Part shown: in pieces, positions 16,546 to 24,646 of the stretch
Numbering within the stretch: position 1 is the stretch's first letter
How the letters are laid out: every line of letters begins with the position of its first letter
Assembly: GCA_963744105.1 (NCBI GenBank)
Contig: CAVUSJ010000002.1
Coordinates: 124,001 to 188,000 of the forward strand
Direction: 5' to 3'
DNA from: DASUPK01 sp963744105
GTDB taxonomy: Bacteria; Actinomycetota; Thermoleophilia; Solirubrobacterales; 70-9
Length of the DNA: 64,000 nucleotides
The notes under the pieces: generated by a model
Databases searched by the model: none
The model's input: only the letters and a program-made list of their open reading frames with translations
Told to the model about the DNA's origin: nothing
Program-made: the position numbers and the translations under genes

Positions 16546-18551
16546 AGTTCGAGGAACACCTGGCGCGGAACGTGCGGGGGTTCTGGGCGGCCTCGTATTC
16601 GTTCGGACTGAAGCTGTTCGATCAGTACTTGCTGCGCAGGCTCGCCCAGGACCGCCTCAATGCCGTCGTCCTGGTCGACCACGACAAGCTTGCGGACGTC
16701 TGGGAACACCTGGATGAAGGGGAGCACTATCTGGCGAGGCGAGTCGGCAGGCGTTATCTGCTGCGCGGCATGCAGACGCCCAAGGGTGGCGCGTTCCACC
16801 CGAAGACCTATCTGCTGACCCAGGGTGAGACCGCGACCCTTTTGGTCGGGTCGGGCAACCTCTCGCGCGAGGGGATCGATCAGGGTCATGAGGTCTTCAC
16901 CGATTTTTCCTCAGAGCGCGAGCAGGATCTCCCCAGTCTGCGTGCCTGGGCTGGCTGGATGTCACGGTTCGTGGAGCGCCAGGCTGACGAGCTGCTGCGG
17001 GAGCGCTGGGCTGCCATGCGCGAATCCTGTCCCTGGATGATCGGCTCGGCGGAGGGTTCGCTCTTCCTCGTTAACGAGGAGCAGGCGCTGCTCGAGCAGC
17101 TCGCTGAGCGCCTTCCCCGGAAAGTGGAAGAACTTCACGTCAGCGCGCCTTTCTTCGATCCGGATGCCCGGGCGCTCCGCAAGCTGGTTGCACTGTGCGA
17201 TCCGGCGCGCCTGAGCGTCTACCTGGGCGCCCGCGCGAGCGTCAACGGTCCATCTCTGGCAGGGGTGCTGCGAGATGCAAGCAAGGCGACGCTCAAGCGC
17301 TTTGAGCCACGCACCTTCGTCCACGCGAAACTCATCGGGGCGATCGGTGAGGATGGGCAGGGCGTTCTGCTCTGTGGGTCTCCGAACCTGTCAATCGCCG
17401 CGCTTGACCTCGCTTTCACCGATCCCGGCGGCAACTGCGAGTCCGCCGTCCTTCGCAGCGGAGATGCCGCATTGGTTCGCGCCGTGTTCGAGGGCAGCGG
17501 CCTGCAGCTGATCGAGCAGCCGATCGAGGAAGTCGAGGAGCTGCGCTTTTCGGACGACCACCCATCCCTTGCGCGTGCGCTCGTATTGCGCAACGCGATC
17601 TGGCTGGCGGACGGGCGTGTATCGATCGAGTGGGCGGGCAAGCGCGAACCACCCGAAGGTGCGCGGCTGGCGTGGCGAGACGGATTGGAGGGTGCCGCCC
17701 TCGACCAGGAAGGCGTCACGGTCGACCCGCTCAACGACCTGGACCCTCTGCCCCTGGTCGTCTGGGTCGTCGATGACGAGGGGACCGCGATCTCTAACCG
17801 GACTGCGATCGATGATCCCCGTGCGCTCCAGGAGACATTGCGAGGTTCGGAGCGCACCGGCGGTGGCCGTCCAGCAGAGCTGCAGGGAGTGGAAGCCGCG
17901 CCACTGGTGCGCCTGATCTTGTGGGCTCACGAGAAGTTCATCTTCGATCCGACCGAGACCGCGGCGTTTAAGCGAGCACAGGAAGCCGCCGGAGAGGATC
18001 AGCAGGCGAAGGACACAACGGATTTCTGGGAGCGCTACGCACGCGAGGAGCTCGACTACGACCCGCGCAGCTCCACCTACCACCCCCTCACCCCGGGCAG
18101 CGGCATTCTTGGACCAGTCGATGAGCTACTGCGGGAGCTCGACCTGCTGTTGCACGGAAGGGGTGGCAGGCGTGGTCGAGGCCTGGGGACGCATCGAGCT
18201 GCACGAGGTCGGGTTTCGCGCGGAGTTCGCCCGGCCGAAAGTCCTCTTCGCGCCGGCTGGGCACCTGATCAGCACGAAGGAGCTCACCGGCATCCATGCC
18301 GTCGCCGACCGTTACGGAGTGTCGGTGGTCCCGCTCCCGCGTCCCGAGCATGCAGGCGAGTGGTGTCGGACCAGGGAGATCGGCCTCGCGTCGGAGGTCG
18401 TAGAACAGACCCTGCTTCGGGGCGTCCGCCTTGTCCTTCGACGAACCTCACGCGTCAGCCTCGACCGCAGGTGGTTGAGGGTGGGAGTGTGGCCGCAGGT
18501 CGTGGGTTCGCCGTCATGCCCACCCGAAGAGCTGTACACGCGCGTGCATGA
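16542..18551 (+). CDS. Phospholipase D-like nuclease, C-terminus chimeric
   Basis: The open frame encodes 669 aa. Two HKD-type motifs are present: H86-x-K88 with GSGNLS (103-108), and H261-x-K263 with GSPNLS (279-284), the arrangement of the phospholipase D superfamily that includes restriction and defence nucleases. The region 290-535 continues as plausible protein up to about 18155. After that the frame becomes low-complexity Arg/Gly while another frame (18163-18954) carries real sequence, so the native C-terminus has been lost by recombination. It is coupled by ATGA overlap to the upstream gene. Nuclease activity on invading DNA is the likely role of the pair; this is inference. Confidence 0.75.
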   Translation: MKFEEHLARNVRGFWAASYSFGLKLFDQYLLRRLAQDRLNAVVLVDHDKLADVWEHLDEGEHYLARRVGRRYLLRGMQTPKGGAFHPKTYLLTQGETATLLVGSGNLSREGIDQGHEVFTDFSSEREQDLPSLRAWAGWMSRFVERQADELLRERWAAMRESCPWMIGSAEGSLFLVNEEQALLEQLAERLPRKVEELHVSAPFFDPDARALRKLVALCDPARLSVYLGARASVNGPSLAGVLRDASKATLKRFEPRTFVHAKLIGAIGEDGQGVLLCGSPNLSIAALDLAFTDPGGNCESAVLRSGDAALVRAVFEGSGLQLIEQPIEEVEELRFSDDHPSLARALVLRNAIWLADGRVSIEWAGKREPPEGARLAWRDGLEGAALDQEGVTVDPLNDLDPLPLVVWVVDDEGTAISNRTAIDDPRALQETLRGSERTGGGRPAELQGVEAAPLVRLILWAHEKFIFDPTETAAFKRAQEAAGEDQQAKDTTDFWERYAREELDYDPRSSTYHPLTPGSGILGPVDELLRELDLLLHGRGGRRGRGLGTHRAARGRVSRGVRPAESPLRAGWAPDQHEGAHRHPCRRRPLRSVGGPAPASRACRRVVSDQGDRPRVGGRRTDPASGRPPCPSTNLTRQPRPQVVEGGSVAAGRGFAVMPTRRAVHARA

Positions 18552-18954
18552 GCTGCCCGGCGTCCGGATCTGTACCGTGCGAGTTCGCGGACCGGAGGCG
18601 ATCGCGGGGTTCGAGAGCGAGGAGTTCGATCCCGGTAGGCGACTGCAACTGGTACGGAAGGCCACCTGGGACTACGAGGGCGTGGAGGTGCGCTCGGAGT
18701 CCGGTCGGATCCGCCTCGGCTCCATGGCCTGGCCGACCGCGCGGGTGATCGGGCCGCGTCTGGAGGCGGGCCGGATCGCGGAGGTCAGGTCGCTGACCCG
18801 AAGCATCGGGCTGCGTGACCGCGCGAAGCGCACCGGATTCCTGACGATCCTGATCGCTCCCGATCTCCCGATCGAGGTGGAACCCGAGCCGGAGCCGACG
18901 TTGAGGCTGGAAGGCGGCGACTGGACCGAGTGTGAGCCGAGGGTCGAGCCGTGA
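18163..18954 (+). CDS. C-terminal part of a CxCG(I/L)YA-family protein (copy 1)
   Basis: About 263 aa starting at GTG 18163 (GTG 18172 also possible). It begins in the middle of a family also present at 21013 and 21617: VAGVVEAWGRIELHEVGFRAEFARP aligns with IGLIEAWGKVQVHPEGFRAQYARP of the 21013 protein. The cysteine-containing N-terminal half (CxCG-YA) is missing and replaced by the end of the PLD gene. The remainder is rich in beta-strand-like segments with acidic PEPEPEP near the end. Its stop overlaps the GTG of the next gene (GTGA). Family unnamed to my knowledge; likely a truncated, possibly still translated copy. Confidence 0.55.
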   Translation: MAGVVEAWGRIELHEVGFRAEFARPKVLFAPAGHLISTKELTGIHAVADRYGVSVVPLPRPEHAGEWCRTREIGLASEVVEQTLLRGVRLVLRRTSRVSLDRRWLRVGVWPQVVGSPSCPPEELYTRVHELPGVRICTVRVRGPEAIAGFESEEFDPGRRLQLVRKATWDYEGVEVRSESGRIRLGSMAWPTARVIGPRLEAGRIAEVRSLTRSIGLRDRAKRTGFLTILIAPDLPIEVEPEPEPTLRLEGGDWTECEPRVEP

Positions 18955-19634
18955 CCGACCGCCCGAGGCGGCCGCTCTACCTGAGCCGCGATGTGCACTA
19001 CGACTATCTGAGCGCGCTCGAAGCGGGCCGGGTGGACGACGGACAGGCGCCCGACCAGTGGCGGGAGCTGAGCGAGAGCTTCCACCTTCTCCTGGACCGG
19101 CCGGGTGGGCGGATCGTCGGCTTCCGCATCGAAGACTTCTGCGAGTGGCTGCCCTCGGACGAGGAGGAGCGCGCGATCCTCGAGACGGGCCGCTACGACG
19201 CTCCATTGCTGGTGCTCCGGGGTGCCGGCGCTCTTCGCATCGCACGCGAGGCGGCGAAGTTCTTCGGAGACGAGAACTCGATCAACCGCGACTTCTTCGA
19301 TCGCGCGACCGAATGCGGGGCGAACGACGAATACGAGCAGGAGCTCTACTGGTGGCGCTGCTGTCTCCAGTCCGGAGACCCGATGGCCCACTTCGGGCTC
19401 GGCTACACGCTCTGCGACCTCGGCCGCTTCAGGGACGCCCTGCGGCATCTGCGCCACTACACCCGCATCGCCGCACACGGTCCCTGGAGCTGGGTCTGGC
19501 TTGGCAGGTGCCAGTCGGGTCTCGGGCAGTTCGAGCAGGCACGGGATTCCTACGGGAAGGCGATCGCGCTGACCGAAGCCGGCGCTGACGACACGGAAGC
19601 CCCGATGCTGCTCGCGGAGCTCGAGGACTTCTGA
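18951..19634 (+). CDS. TPR-repeat hypothetical protein
   Basis: 227 aa. The N-terminal 95 residues form a domain with LLDRPGGRIVGFRIEDFCEW. The C-terminal part has TPR-like helix pairs: AHFGLGYTLCDLGRFRDALRHL, then WSWVWLGRCQSGLGQFEQARDSYGKAI. TPRs mediate protein-protein binding, so this may be an adaptor for the upstream proteins. The GTG start overlaps the upstream stop (GTGA). No enzymatic motif seen. Confidence 0.72.
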   Translation: MTDRPRRPLYLSRDVHYDYLSALEAGRVDDGQAPDQWRELSESFHLLLDRPGGRIVGFRIEDFCEWLPSDEEERAILETGRYDAPLLVLRGAGALRIAREAAKFFGDENSINRDFFDRATECGANDEYEQELYWWRCCLQSGDPMAHFGLGYTLCDLGRFRDALRHLRHYTRIAAHGPWSWVWLGRCQSGLGQFEQARDSYGKAIALTEAGADDTEAPMLLAELEDF

Positions 19635-19678
19635 GCGCGGCGCGTCAGGAATCGGCGCTCCGATGCGACTGGTTCACC

Positions 19679-20035
19679 ATGAACCAGGAACAGCCCGGGG
19701 TTACGCTCTCATCCCACTGCGTGGAGAGGTTCCACGAGCGCTTCCGCCCGGCGCTCGACCAGATCAGGGCGCGGCGCGAGCTCGAGATGCTCCTCGCGCT
19801 CGGCGAGATCAACGACGAGCCGCCGGAGTGGCTCGCGCAGAAGATGCTCCAGGAGGCCGTCGCCTACCTCATCGTCGGCAACGACCTGGTGCTGCCTCTG
19901 GCCGAGGGCCCGGCCGAGCGGTTCGTGGCGAAGACTTGCCTCGACCGCAGCGGGATCTCGGAGCCCGCCCGCAAGCGCCGGAATGAGCGTGGCCGCCGCC
20001 GGCGCGCGGCCCGCCGAGCGCGAAGTCGCCGATGA
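19679..20035 (+). CDS. Hypothetical protein (118 aa)
   Basis: Starts at ATG 19679. The N-terminal 85 residues are well formed (HCVERFHERFRPALDQIRA, PPEWLAQKMLQEAVAYLIVGNDLVLPL), with a very basic C-terminal tail (RKRRNERGRRRRAARR) that could bind nucleic acid. I cannot assign a family. It is part of a plus-strand run of small accessory genes. Confidence 0.6.
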   Translation: MNQEQPGVTLSSHCVERFHERFRPALDQIRARRELEMLLALGEINDEPPEWLAQKMLQEAVAYLIVGNDLVLPLAEGPAERFVAKTCLDRSGISEPARKRRNERGRRRRAARRARSRR

Positions 20036-20186
20036 TCGCGTTCCTGCTCTTCTGTTTGCGTTCGTTCTGTTCCTCGCCGTAGGCGCGCTTTCTCGCCGTC
20101 TCGGGGCGGTGTTCGCCATCGTCGGATCCGGCTCTGCATCGCGATCATCAAATCGATCTTCTGGGTGTATCGTCGGGGGGCAGACG

Positions 20187-20570
20187 ATGAGTCCCGACGC
20201 CGAGCTACGGGTCTGGCTCGACGACGACCTGGTCGACCGGCGAGCGCCGGATGGCTGGACCCACGTGACGACCGCCTGGGATGCGATCGAGTTGCTCAAG
20301 ACCGGGCGGGTCGTCGAGCTCTCGCTCGACCATGACCTCTCGGACGACGAGCGCTTCGGGCGTGGGGTGGACGTGATCGACTTCATCGCCGAACAGCAGG
20401 AGGTCCACGGCTGCGATCTCTGGCCGCGCGACGGGATCAGTCTCCACACGGGGAACCCGGTCGGCCGCGATGCCATGGCCCGCACCATCCGCCGCTACGC
20501 CGAGAAGGGCGGGCTTGAGATCCATGAGTCGCGGGCCGGCGGCCAGCCGAAGTTCACCTTTAGGAGGTGA
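20187..20570 (+). CDS. Cyclic-phosphate processing receiver-domain protein (cREC type)
   Basis: 127 aa. LRVWLDDDLVDRRAP at the start, then DAIELLKTGRVVELSLDHDL, GVDVIDFIA and ISLHTGNPVGRDAMARTIRRYA match the compact receiver-like family annotated as cyclic-phosphate processing receiver domain (LRVWLDDxR ... SLDHDLG). Paired aspartates in LDDD and LDHD are the expected metal-binding residues. The family has been linked to prokaryotic conflict and nucleotide-processing systems; its substrate here is unknown. ATG 20187 is chosen because the conserved domain begins there. The next gene's SD overlaps its stop. Confidence 0.75.
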   Translation: MSPDAELRVWLDDDLVDRRAPDGWTHVTTAWDAIELLKTGRVVELSLDHDLSDDERFGRGVDVIDFIAEQQEVHGCDLWPRDGISLHTGNPVGRDAMARTIRRYAEKGGLEIHESRAGGQPKFTFRR

Positions 20571-20572
20571 CC

Positions 20573-20710
20573 ATGTTCCGTATCGCAAGCGCTCGCCAGC
20601 AGGCGATCGACGAGACCAAGAGGCACGGCAACCCGCAGAACGCGATCGCGCTGGCGATCGTCTACCTGGCCGATGTGATCGCCGCCAGGAAAGACGGGTT
20701 GACGAACTAG
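20573..20710 (+). CDS. Small helical protein (45 aa)
   Basis: ATG 20573 follows a perfect SD (AGGAGGTGA, overlapping the stop of the upstream gene) by two bases. The protein is an uninterrupted amphipathic helix candidate (ARQQAIDETKRHG, IALAIVYLADVIAA). The strong SD and coupling make it likely real. No family known; perhaps a small partner of the receiver-domain protein. Confidence 0.6.
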   Translation: MFRIASARQQAIDETKRHGNPQNAIALAIVYLADVIAARKDGLTN

Positions 20711-20765
20711 GCGCGATCGCTAGTTTCGTCCGCGTCCATCAAGAGCGGCTGAGGGGACCGGCCCT

Positions 20766-20846
20766 ATGACGCCGCAGCAACCGACCGAGACCTCCGGGTC
20801 GAGGCACGGTGCTACTGCCGGGATCGATGGAGGTGATTTCCAGTGA
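20766..20846 (+). CDS. Possible 26-aa leader-like ORF
   Basis: ATG 20766 to a TGA that overlaps the GTG of the next gene (GTGA). No strong SD. Composition Thr/Gly/Gln-rich (MTPQQPTETSG). It may serve only to couple translation of the following gene, or be chance. Confidence 0.25.
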   Translation: MTPQQPTETSGSRHGATAGIDGGDFQ

Positions 20847-21016
20847 CTTTCACTGAGCCGTATCGCACGATCATCGTCGAGCCCATCAAGGCTCCCAGGC
20901 GAAAGGAATCCGAGCCCGAGCAACCGCCTCGACGCCGACGTAGAGCCGCACCTGCACCGCGGAAGGCGCCAGCCAAGGCGCATGTGCTCCACGACAGTGC
21001 AGGAGCCGGCCGATGA
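20843..21016 (+). CDS. Small basic protein (57 aa)
   Basis: GTG 20843 is preceded by GGAGGTGAT at a good distance, and its stop overlaps the ATG of the next gene (ATGA). It opens TEPYRTIIVEPIKAP and continues with an Arg-rich, Pro/Ala-rich stretch. Likely disordered and nucleic-acid binding or a linker partner of the CxCGLYA protein that follows. Family unknown. Confidence 0.55.
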   Translation: MTFTEPYRTIIVEPIKAPRRKESEPEQPPRRRRRAAPAPRKAPAKAHVLHDSAGAGR

Positions 21017-21588
21017 AGGGCCCGCCGCGAAGTCGTAATCGGTCGGACCCGGTAGGACCGACCGTTCTGGTCGCGGAGCGACTGCATGGCGTGCGGAGCT
21101 GGGAGCTCGGTGTCGACGAAGGCGGCGCGGTGAGGCTGTGCGGCCTCTACCAGTCCGACTCCTGGCAACGAGAGGGGAGGACAAGCTGGGCGAGATGCCG
21201 ACCGGACCAGAGGATGCGACACAAGGCACCGCATGGCGCTTGCGACTGCGGCCTCTATGCGCTCCACCCATGGAACGTCCAGGAATGCGAGTACGTGGAG
21301 CCCGCCGGACCTGGCAATCGGTTGAGGGTCATCGGTCTCATCGAGGCATGGGGCAAGGTGCAGGTGCATCCGGAGGGGTTTCGAGCCCAGTACGCACGCC
21401 CTGCTGCGCTCGCTCTGATCGGCCCGACCCGCGAGTCCAGCTACGGCCGACTCGTTGCGAACCTGGCAGTCGACCATTCCGCCGGGCTGGTCGAAGTCGC
21501 CTCTGTGCCTGCGCTGACCGGTCTCTGCGCGGAACGTGGCTTCGGGCTCAGTGAGCAGATGGTTCGATCGCTATTGGCGCCGGATTGA
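21013..21588 (+). CDS. CxCG(I/L)YA-family hypothetical protein (copy 2)
   Basis: 191 aa beginning at ATG 21013, coupled to the 57-aa gene. Order of motifs: LHGVRSWELG at the start, a variable acidic/polar segment, CDCGLYALHPW (about residue 77), then VIGLIEAWGKVQVHPEGFRAQYARP (about 105-130). The same succession occurs in the next gene, and its second half in the 18163 ORF. The CxC pair may bind metal. I know of no characterised member. The gene ends only 28 bp before the next member's GTG, so they are adjacent tandem paralogues. Confidence 0.6.
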   Translation: MKGPPRSRNRSDPVGPTVLVAERLHGVRSWELGVDEGGAVRLCGLYQSDSWQREGRTSWARCRPDQRMRHKAPHGACDCGLYALHPWNVQECEYVEPAGPGNRLRVIGLIEAWGKVQVHPEGFRAQYARPAALALIGPTRESSYGRLVANLAVDHSAGLVEVASVPALTGLCAERGFGLSEQMVRSLLAPD

Positions 21589-21616
21589 AAGGAAGTCTCC
21601 TTTGCGAGGTGGCGAG

Positions 21617-22540
21617 GTGACTGACCATGCGCCGGACCTCATGGAGCCGCTGATCGGGTTCCGCTCGTGGTGGCTCAAGGGTGGCGAGCTGAAGTCGCTG
21701 GGCTGGGATGAGGCTTGGGACGAGCCAGTCAAGCACGCCGTCTGCCGGCGGCGCGAAGGCTCGCGTCCCACGGATCCTCCCCCGAGCCACGAGGCACCGG
21801 ACCCCGACTGCGCCTGCGGGATCTACGCCCTCCACACGCCCGGTCTGGTGAGCCCCGAGCCGGGCAAGGTCTGGGGGATCGTCGCTCTGTGGGGGCGCAT
21901 CGTCGTGTACCGCAAGGGAATGCGGGCGCAGCATGCATGCATCAAGGCGCTCGCGCCTGCCGAGTCCGTGCAGACCGCCGCCGTGGCGCGGATCGCTCGC
22001 CGGTTGGGGGTAGACGCGCTCCCCGTCGCAGACCTCGCCGACGCGTCCCCGCGCTACGGGATGACAATTCCCAGCGAGCTGCTTCCCGCCGCGCCGAGGC
22101 TGGAATATCGCGATCTCGAGGTGTCCCCGACCTTCCGGTTCGTCTACCAGTCATCGGGTCGGCTCCGCGTCTATCCGTGGGGTTGCGATGCGGAGGGGCT
22201 CGAGGAGTCGGTCGACCTACCCGGCGCGGTGGGCGACGTGTTCGCGCTGGATGACGATCGGGCCGTGGCGGTGTTCGCCTACGCGGGGGACACCAGGGCT
22301 CGCGCGACTCAGTCACTCATGGCGTGGGCAGAGGAGGACGACTGGGCCCTCGGCATCTCTCCGGACGATGCGCCCCTGGCTCGTTACGTCGATCGCGATC
22401 GGGGCAAGGCTTGGTGTCCCCGCTGCGCATATCCGGTGACCAGTAAGGACGACTGGAAGGAGCTGATGAAGATGTCAGGCTGTGGCTTCATGCCCACGCG
22501 TCACTCTGCATGTGGGGGGCGCCTGGTCTGGCGTCGATAG
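21617..22540 (+). CDS. CxCG(I/L)YA-family protein with C-terminal zinc ribbon (copy 3)
   Basis: 307 aa. Motifs: IGFRSWWLKGGEL, CACGIYALHTPG, WGIVALWGRIVVYRKGMRAQHA, then a family-specific middle domain. The C-terminal WCPRCAYPV...SGCGFMPTRHSACGGRLVW carries CxxC and CG/CGG pairs typical of a zinc ribbon. GTG 21617 is preferred over the longer frame because GAGGTGGCGAG upstream gives an SD and homology to copy 2 starts just after it. The largest and best-preserved paralogue. Function unknown; a metal-binding scaffold is all the sequence suggests. Confidence 0.65.
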   Translation: MTDHAPDLMEPLIGFRSWWLKGGELKSLGWDEAWDEPVKHAVCRRREGSRPTDPPPSHEAPDPDCACGIYALHTPGLVSPEPGKVWGIVALWGRIVVYRKGMRAQHACIKALAPAESVQTAAVARIARRLGVDALPVADLADASPRYGMTIPSELLPAAPRLEYRDLEVSPTFRFVYQSSGRLRVYPWGCDAEGLEESVDLPGAVGDVFALDDDRAVAVFAYAGDTRARATQSLMAWAEEDDWALGISPDDAPLARYVDRDRGKAWCPRCAYPVTSKDDWKELMKMSGCGFMPTRHSACGGRLVWRR

Positions 22541-22603
22541 CAGGGATGAGGGCGAAGCAAGCGCTTCACTAAAGGAGTTCGCGAGAAGGTCATCAGCGGC
22601 GAC

Positions 22604-22747
22604 CTCCGGGCCGATCGCGAAGACGTTGCGGAGCGCGAAGACGTTGCGGAGCGTCTGGTTGTCGGCCGGCGTGCGGTCGGTCGGGTCGCCGGAGGCATCG
22701 GCGGGAAGCATGCCGTAAGCCTTGGAGACCTCGTAGGGGTAGTCCCG
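22604..22747 (-). pseudogene. Peroxiredoxin fragment with internal 18-bp duplication
   Basis: Encodes KAYGMLPADASGDPTDRTPADNQTLRNVFA-type sequence matching the middle of the intact peroxiredoxin at 23850-24513 (KAYGMLPGDVSGDPTDRTP). No start, no active-site region and no C-terminus. An 18-bp unit is tandemly repeated exactly at 22617-22634 and 22635-22652, giving NVFALRNVFAIG. Confidence 0.7.
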
Positions 22748-22832
22748 CCGGCGGCCTTGTCGGGCTCGTCCTTCGGGTGCGCCACCGAGGGCCATCGGGG
22801 TGGGTGCCCCGGCCCTCGATGCGCTCCCGGGA

Positions 22833-23106
22833 TCAGACCTTGGTTTCGACCTTGTCGCTCTCGACCTTGCTCTCGTCTTGTCGGCTCCTCCTCGACGCTC
22901 TCCTTGACGTCCTCGGCGCGATCCCCGACCTTCGACCGGACATCGTCCAGCGCCTCACGGGCGCGGCTGATCGCGGAGTCGATCTTGGCGCGAAGATCCT
23001 CCTGCGCCTGCTGACTGGCCTTCTTCAGCTCGTCGAGCGCGGTTTCGAGGTGCTCGCGTTGCCGTCTTCTCGACCTCTTGTCTGTCTCGTGCTTGCGTCC
23101 TAGCAT
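22833..23106 (-). CDS. Charged coiled-coil small protein, frameshift near the 3' end
   Basis: About 90 aa. Starts MLGRKHETDKRSRRRQ (ATG 23106, preceded by AAAGGAA), then a long charged helix (LETALDELKKASQQAQEDLRA, ISRAREALDDVRSKVGDRAEDVKESVEE), ending in Lys/Glu/Ser/Val repeats (KVESDKVETKV) if one extra C near 22893 is removed. It resembles stress-type YtxH/CsbD-like coiled-coil proteins in composition but I cannot assign a family. It is downstream of a SnoaL-like gene on the same strand. Confidence 0.55.
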
Positions 23107-23186
23107 CTGTGATTCCTTTCGTTGAAGGGCAAAGTCTTCTGATTGCGGGTGCGTGAGCCGGATTAGCTCCGGCTCACGCTTCCCAG

Positions 23187-23573
23187 CTAGGCGAGTGCCT
23201 TGACCGCCGTGGCGGTGTCGCCGTAGAACTCCGCGTGCTCGATCTTGCCGTCGTCGACCTTGTAGAGCCAGATCGAGTCGATGTTGAGCTCGTTGCCGCT
23301 CTTCGTCTTGCCCCCGCCCTTGACCGTGACGACGACGTGGCCGTCGTCGGCCTCGAGGAACTCCTGCGGCTCCGGATTGACCTCCTCGAAGTTGGAGACG
23401 AACTTGCCGATCATCTCCTTGAAGCCGGCCGGGCCGGTGTAGGTGCCGCCCCAGGGCAGGCTCTCGGGGATGACGATCTCGGCCGAGTCGCTCGTCGTCG
23501 CCGTTGCCGCGTCCATGTCGCCCTTGGCGAAGGCGTCCCAACCGCTCTTAACTGTGTCTGCATTTGCGCCCAT
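23187..23573 (-). CDS. SnoaL-like / NTF2-fold protein
   Basis: 128 aa. The pattern TVKSGWDAFAKGDMDAATA, a hydrophobic core (IVIPESLPWGGTYTGPAGFKEMIGKF, in two parts) and LYKVDDGKIEHAEFYGDTAT matches the small NTF2-like/SnoaL family (ketosteroid-isomerase fold). The usual catalytic Asp/His set is not obvious, so it may bind rather than transform a ligand. Start ATG 23573 with a GGAGCC region upstream. It stands between the intact and fragmentary peroxiredoxins. Confidence 0.75.
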   Translation of the reverse strand: MGANADTVKSGWDAFAKGDMDAATATTSDSAEIVIPESLPWGGTYTGPAGFKEMIGKFVSNFEEVNPEPQEFLEADDGHVVVTVKGGGKTKSGNELNIDSIWLYKVDDGKIEHAEFYGDTATAVKALA

Positions 23574-23849
23574 CGTTGGCTCCTTGCGTCGTGTCCTCTT
23601 TTGAGTCCGCGCGGAAACCAGAGGGCTGGAGCCGCCGAGCGGTGAATCGATAGAGGCGATTCCACCGAGCCGGTGGGGTAACGCCCTTAGAGAGGTCCAG
23701 CACCGGCCCCGCAGTCAATCCAGTGGTCCCATCTCGCGCCTCGTGGCGCAGGTCGCGCCGTCGGTGGCTTTCCGGTGGGAGTTGAGTATTCGGCTGCAGG
23801 GCCAGCCTCTACTGACAGTACTCCTATTGAGCGCCCGAAACGAGAAGGG

Positions 23850-24513
23850 TTACTTCGGCTGCTTCACGACCCGCATGTAGGGCAGCGGCGTCTCCCAGCC
23901 GTCCGGGAAGAGCTCCTTCGCATCGTCGTCCGAGACCGAGCCGGCGATGATCACGTCGTCGCCCTGCTTCCACTGGGCCGGGGTCGCGACCTTCTTGTTC
24001 GCCGTCAGCTGGAGCGAGTCGATCACTCGCAGCACCTCGTCGAAGTTGCGGCCGGTGGTCATCGGGTAGACCAGGATCAGCTTGATCTTCTTGTCCGGGC
24101 CGATCACGAAGACGTTGCGGAGCGTCTGGTTGTCGGCCGGGGTGCGGTCGGTCGGGTCGCCGGAGACGTCGCCGGGGAGCATCCCGTAGGCCTTGGCGAT
24201 CTGGTGGTCCGAGTCGGAGATGATCGGGTAGTTGGGCGCGGTGCCCTGGGTCTCCTCGATCTCCTTCGCCCACTTCTCGTGGTTCTCCATGGGGTCGGTC
24301 GAGAGGCCGGCGATCTTGACGCCGCGCTTGTCGAACTCCGGCTTGATGCGAGGCCATGTAGCCGAGCTCGGTGGTGCAGACGGGGGTGAAGTCGCGGGGG
24401 TGGGAGAACAGGACGGCCCAGCCGTCGCCGATCCAGTCGTGGAAGTCGATCGGGCCCTCGGTGGTGTCCGCGTGGAAGTCGGGGGCGGTGTCGTTGATGG
24501 TGAGAAGAGCCAT
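23850..24513 (-). CDS. 1-Cys peroxiredoxin (Prx6 type), frameshifted
   Basis: About 220 aa. The active site SHPRDFTPVCTTELGYMA holds the peroxidatic Cys in the PxxxTxxC motif. ISDSDHQIAKAYGM, RNVFVIGPDKKIKLILVYP and TGRNFDEVLRVIDSLQL follow, and the long C-terminal domain (WKQGDDVIIAG, PYMRVVKQPK) is typical of Prx6-like enzymes. It reduces hydrogen peroxide and lipid peroxides in the cytoplasm. An extra base near 24352 shifts the frame right after the active site; both frames are conserved, suggesting sequencing error. Start ATG 24513. Confidence 0.88.
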
Positions 24514-24646
24514 TTCCTATTCCTCTCCAAAGCTTGGTTTCGGTGGCCGGGATCTAATCATACGAATCCTGACCGGGATAACCCAGTTTAGCCGCCCGCC
24601 TCGGCCGAGGGCATAGGATCGGCCCACTCAACCGGAGGAGGAGCGT

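Noticed and set aside
19983..20186. N-terminal hydrophobic extension of the receiver-domain protein
   Set aside because: The conserved domain starts at 20187 and the extension has no start codon with SD; the hydrophobic stretch is probably chance.
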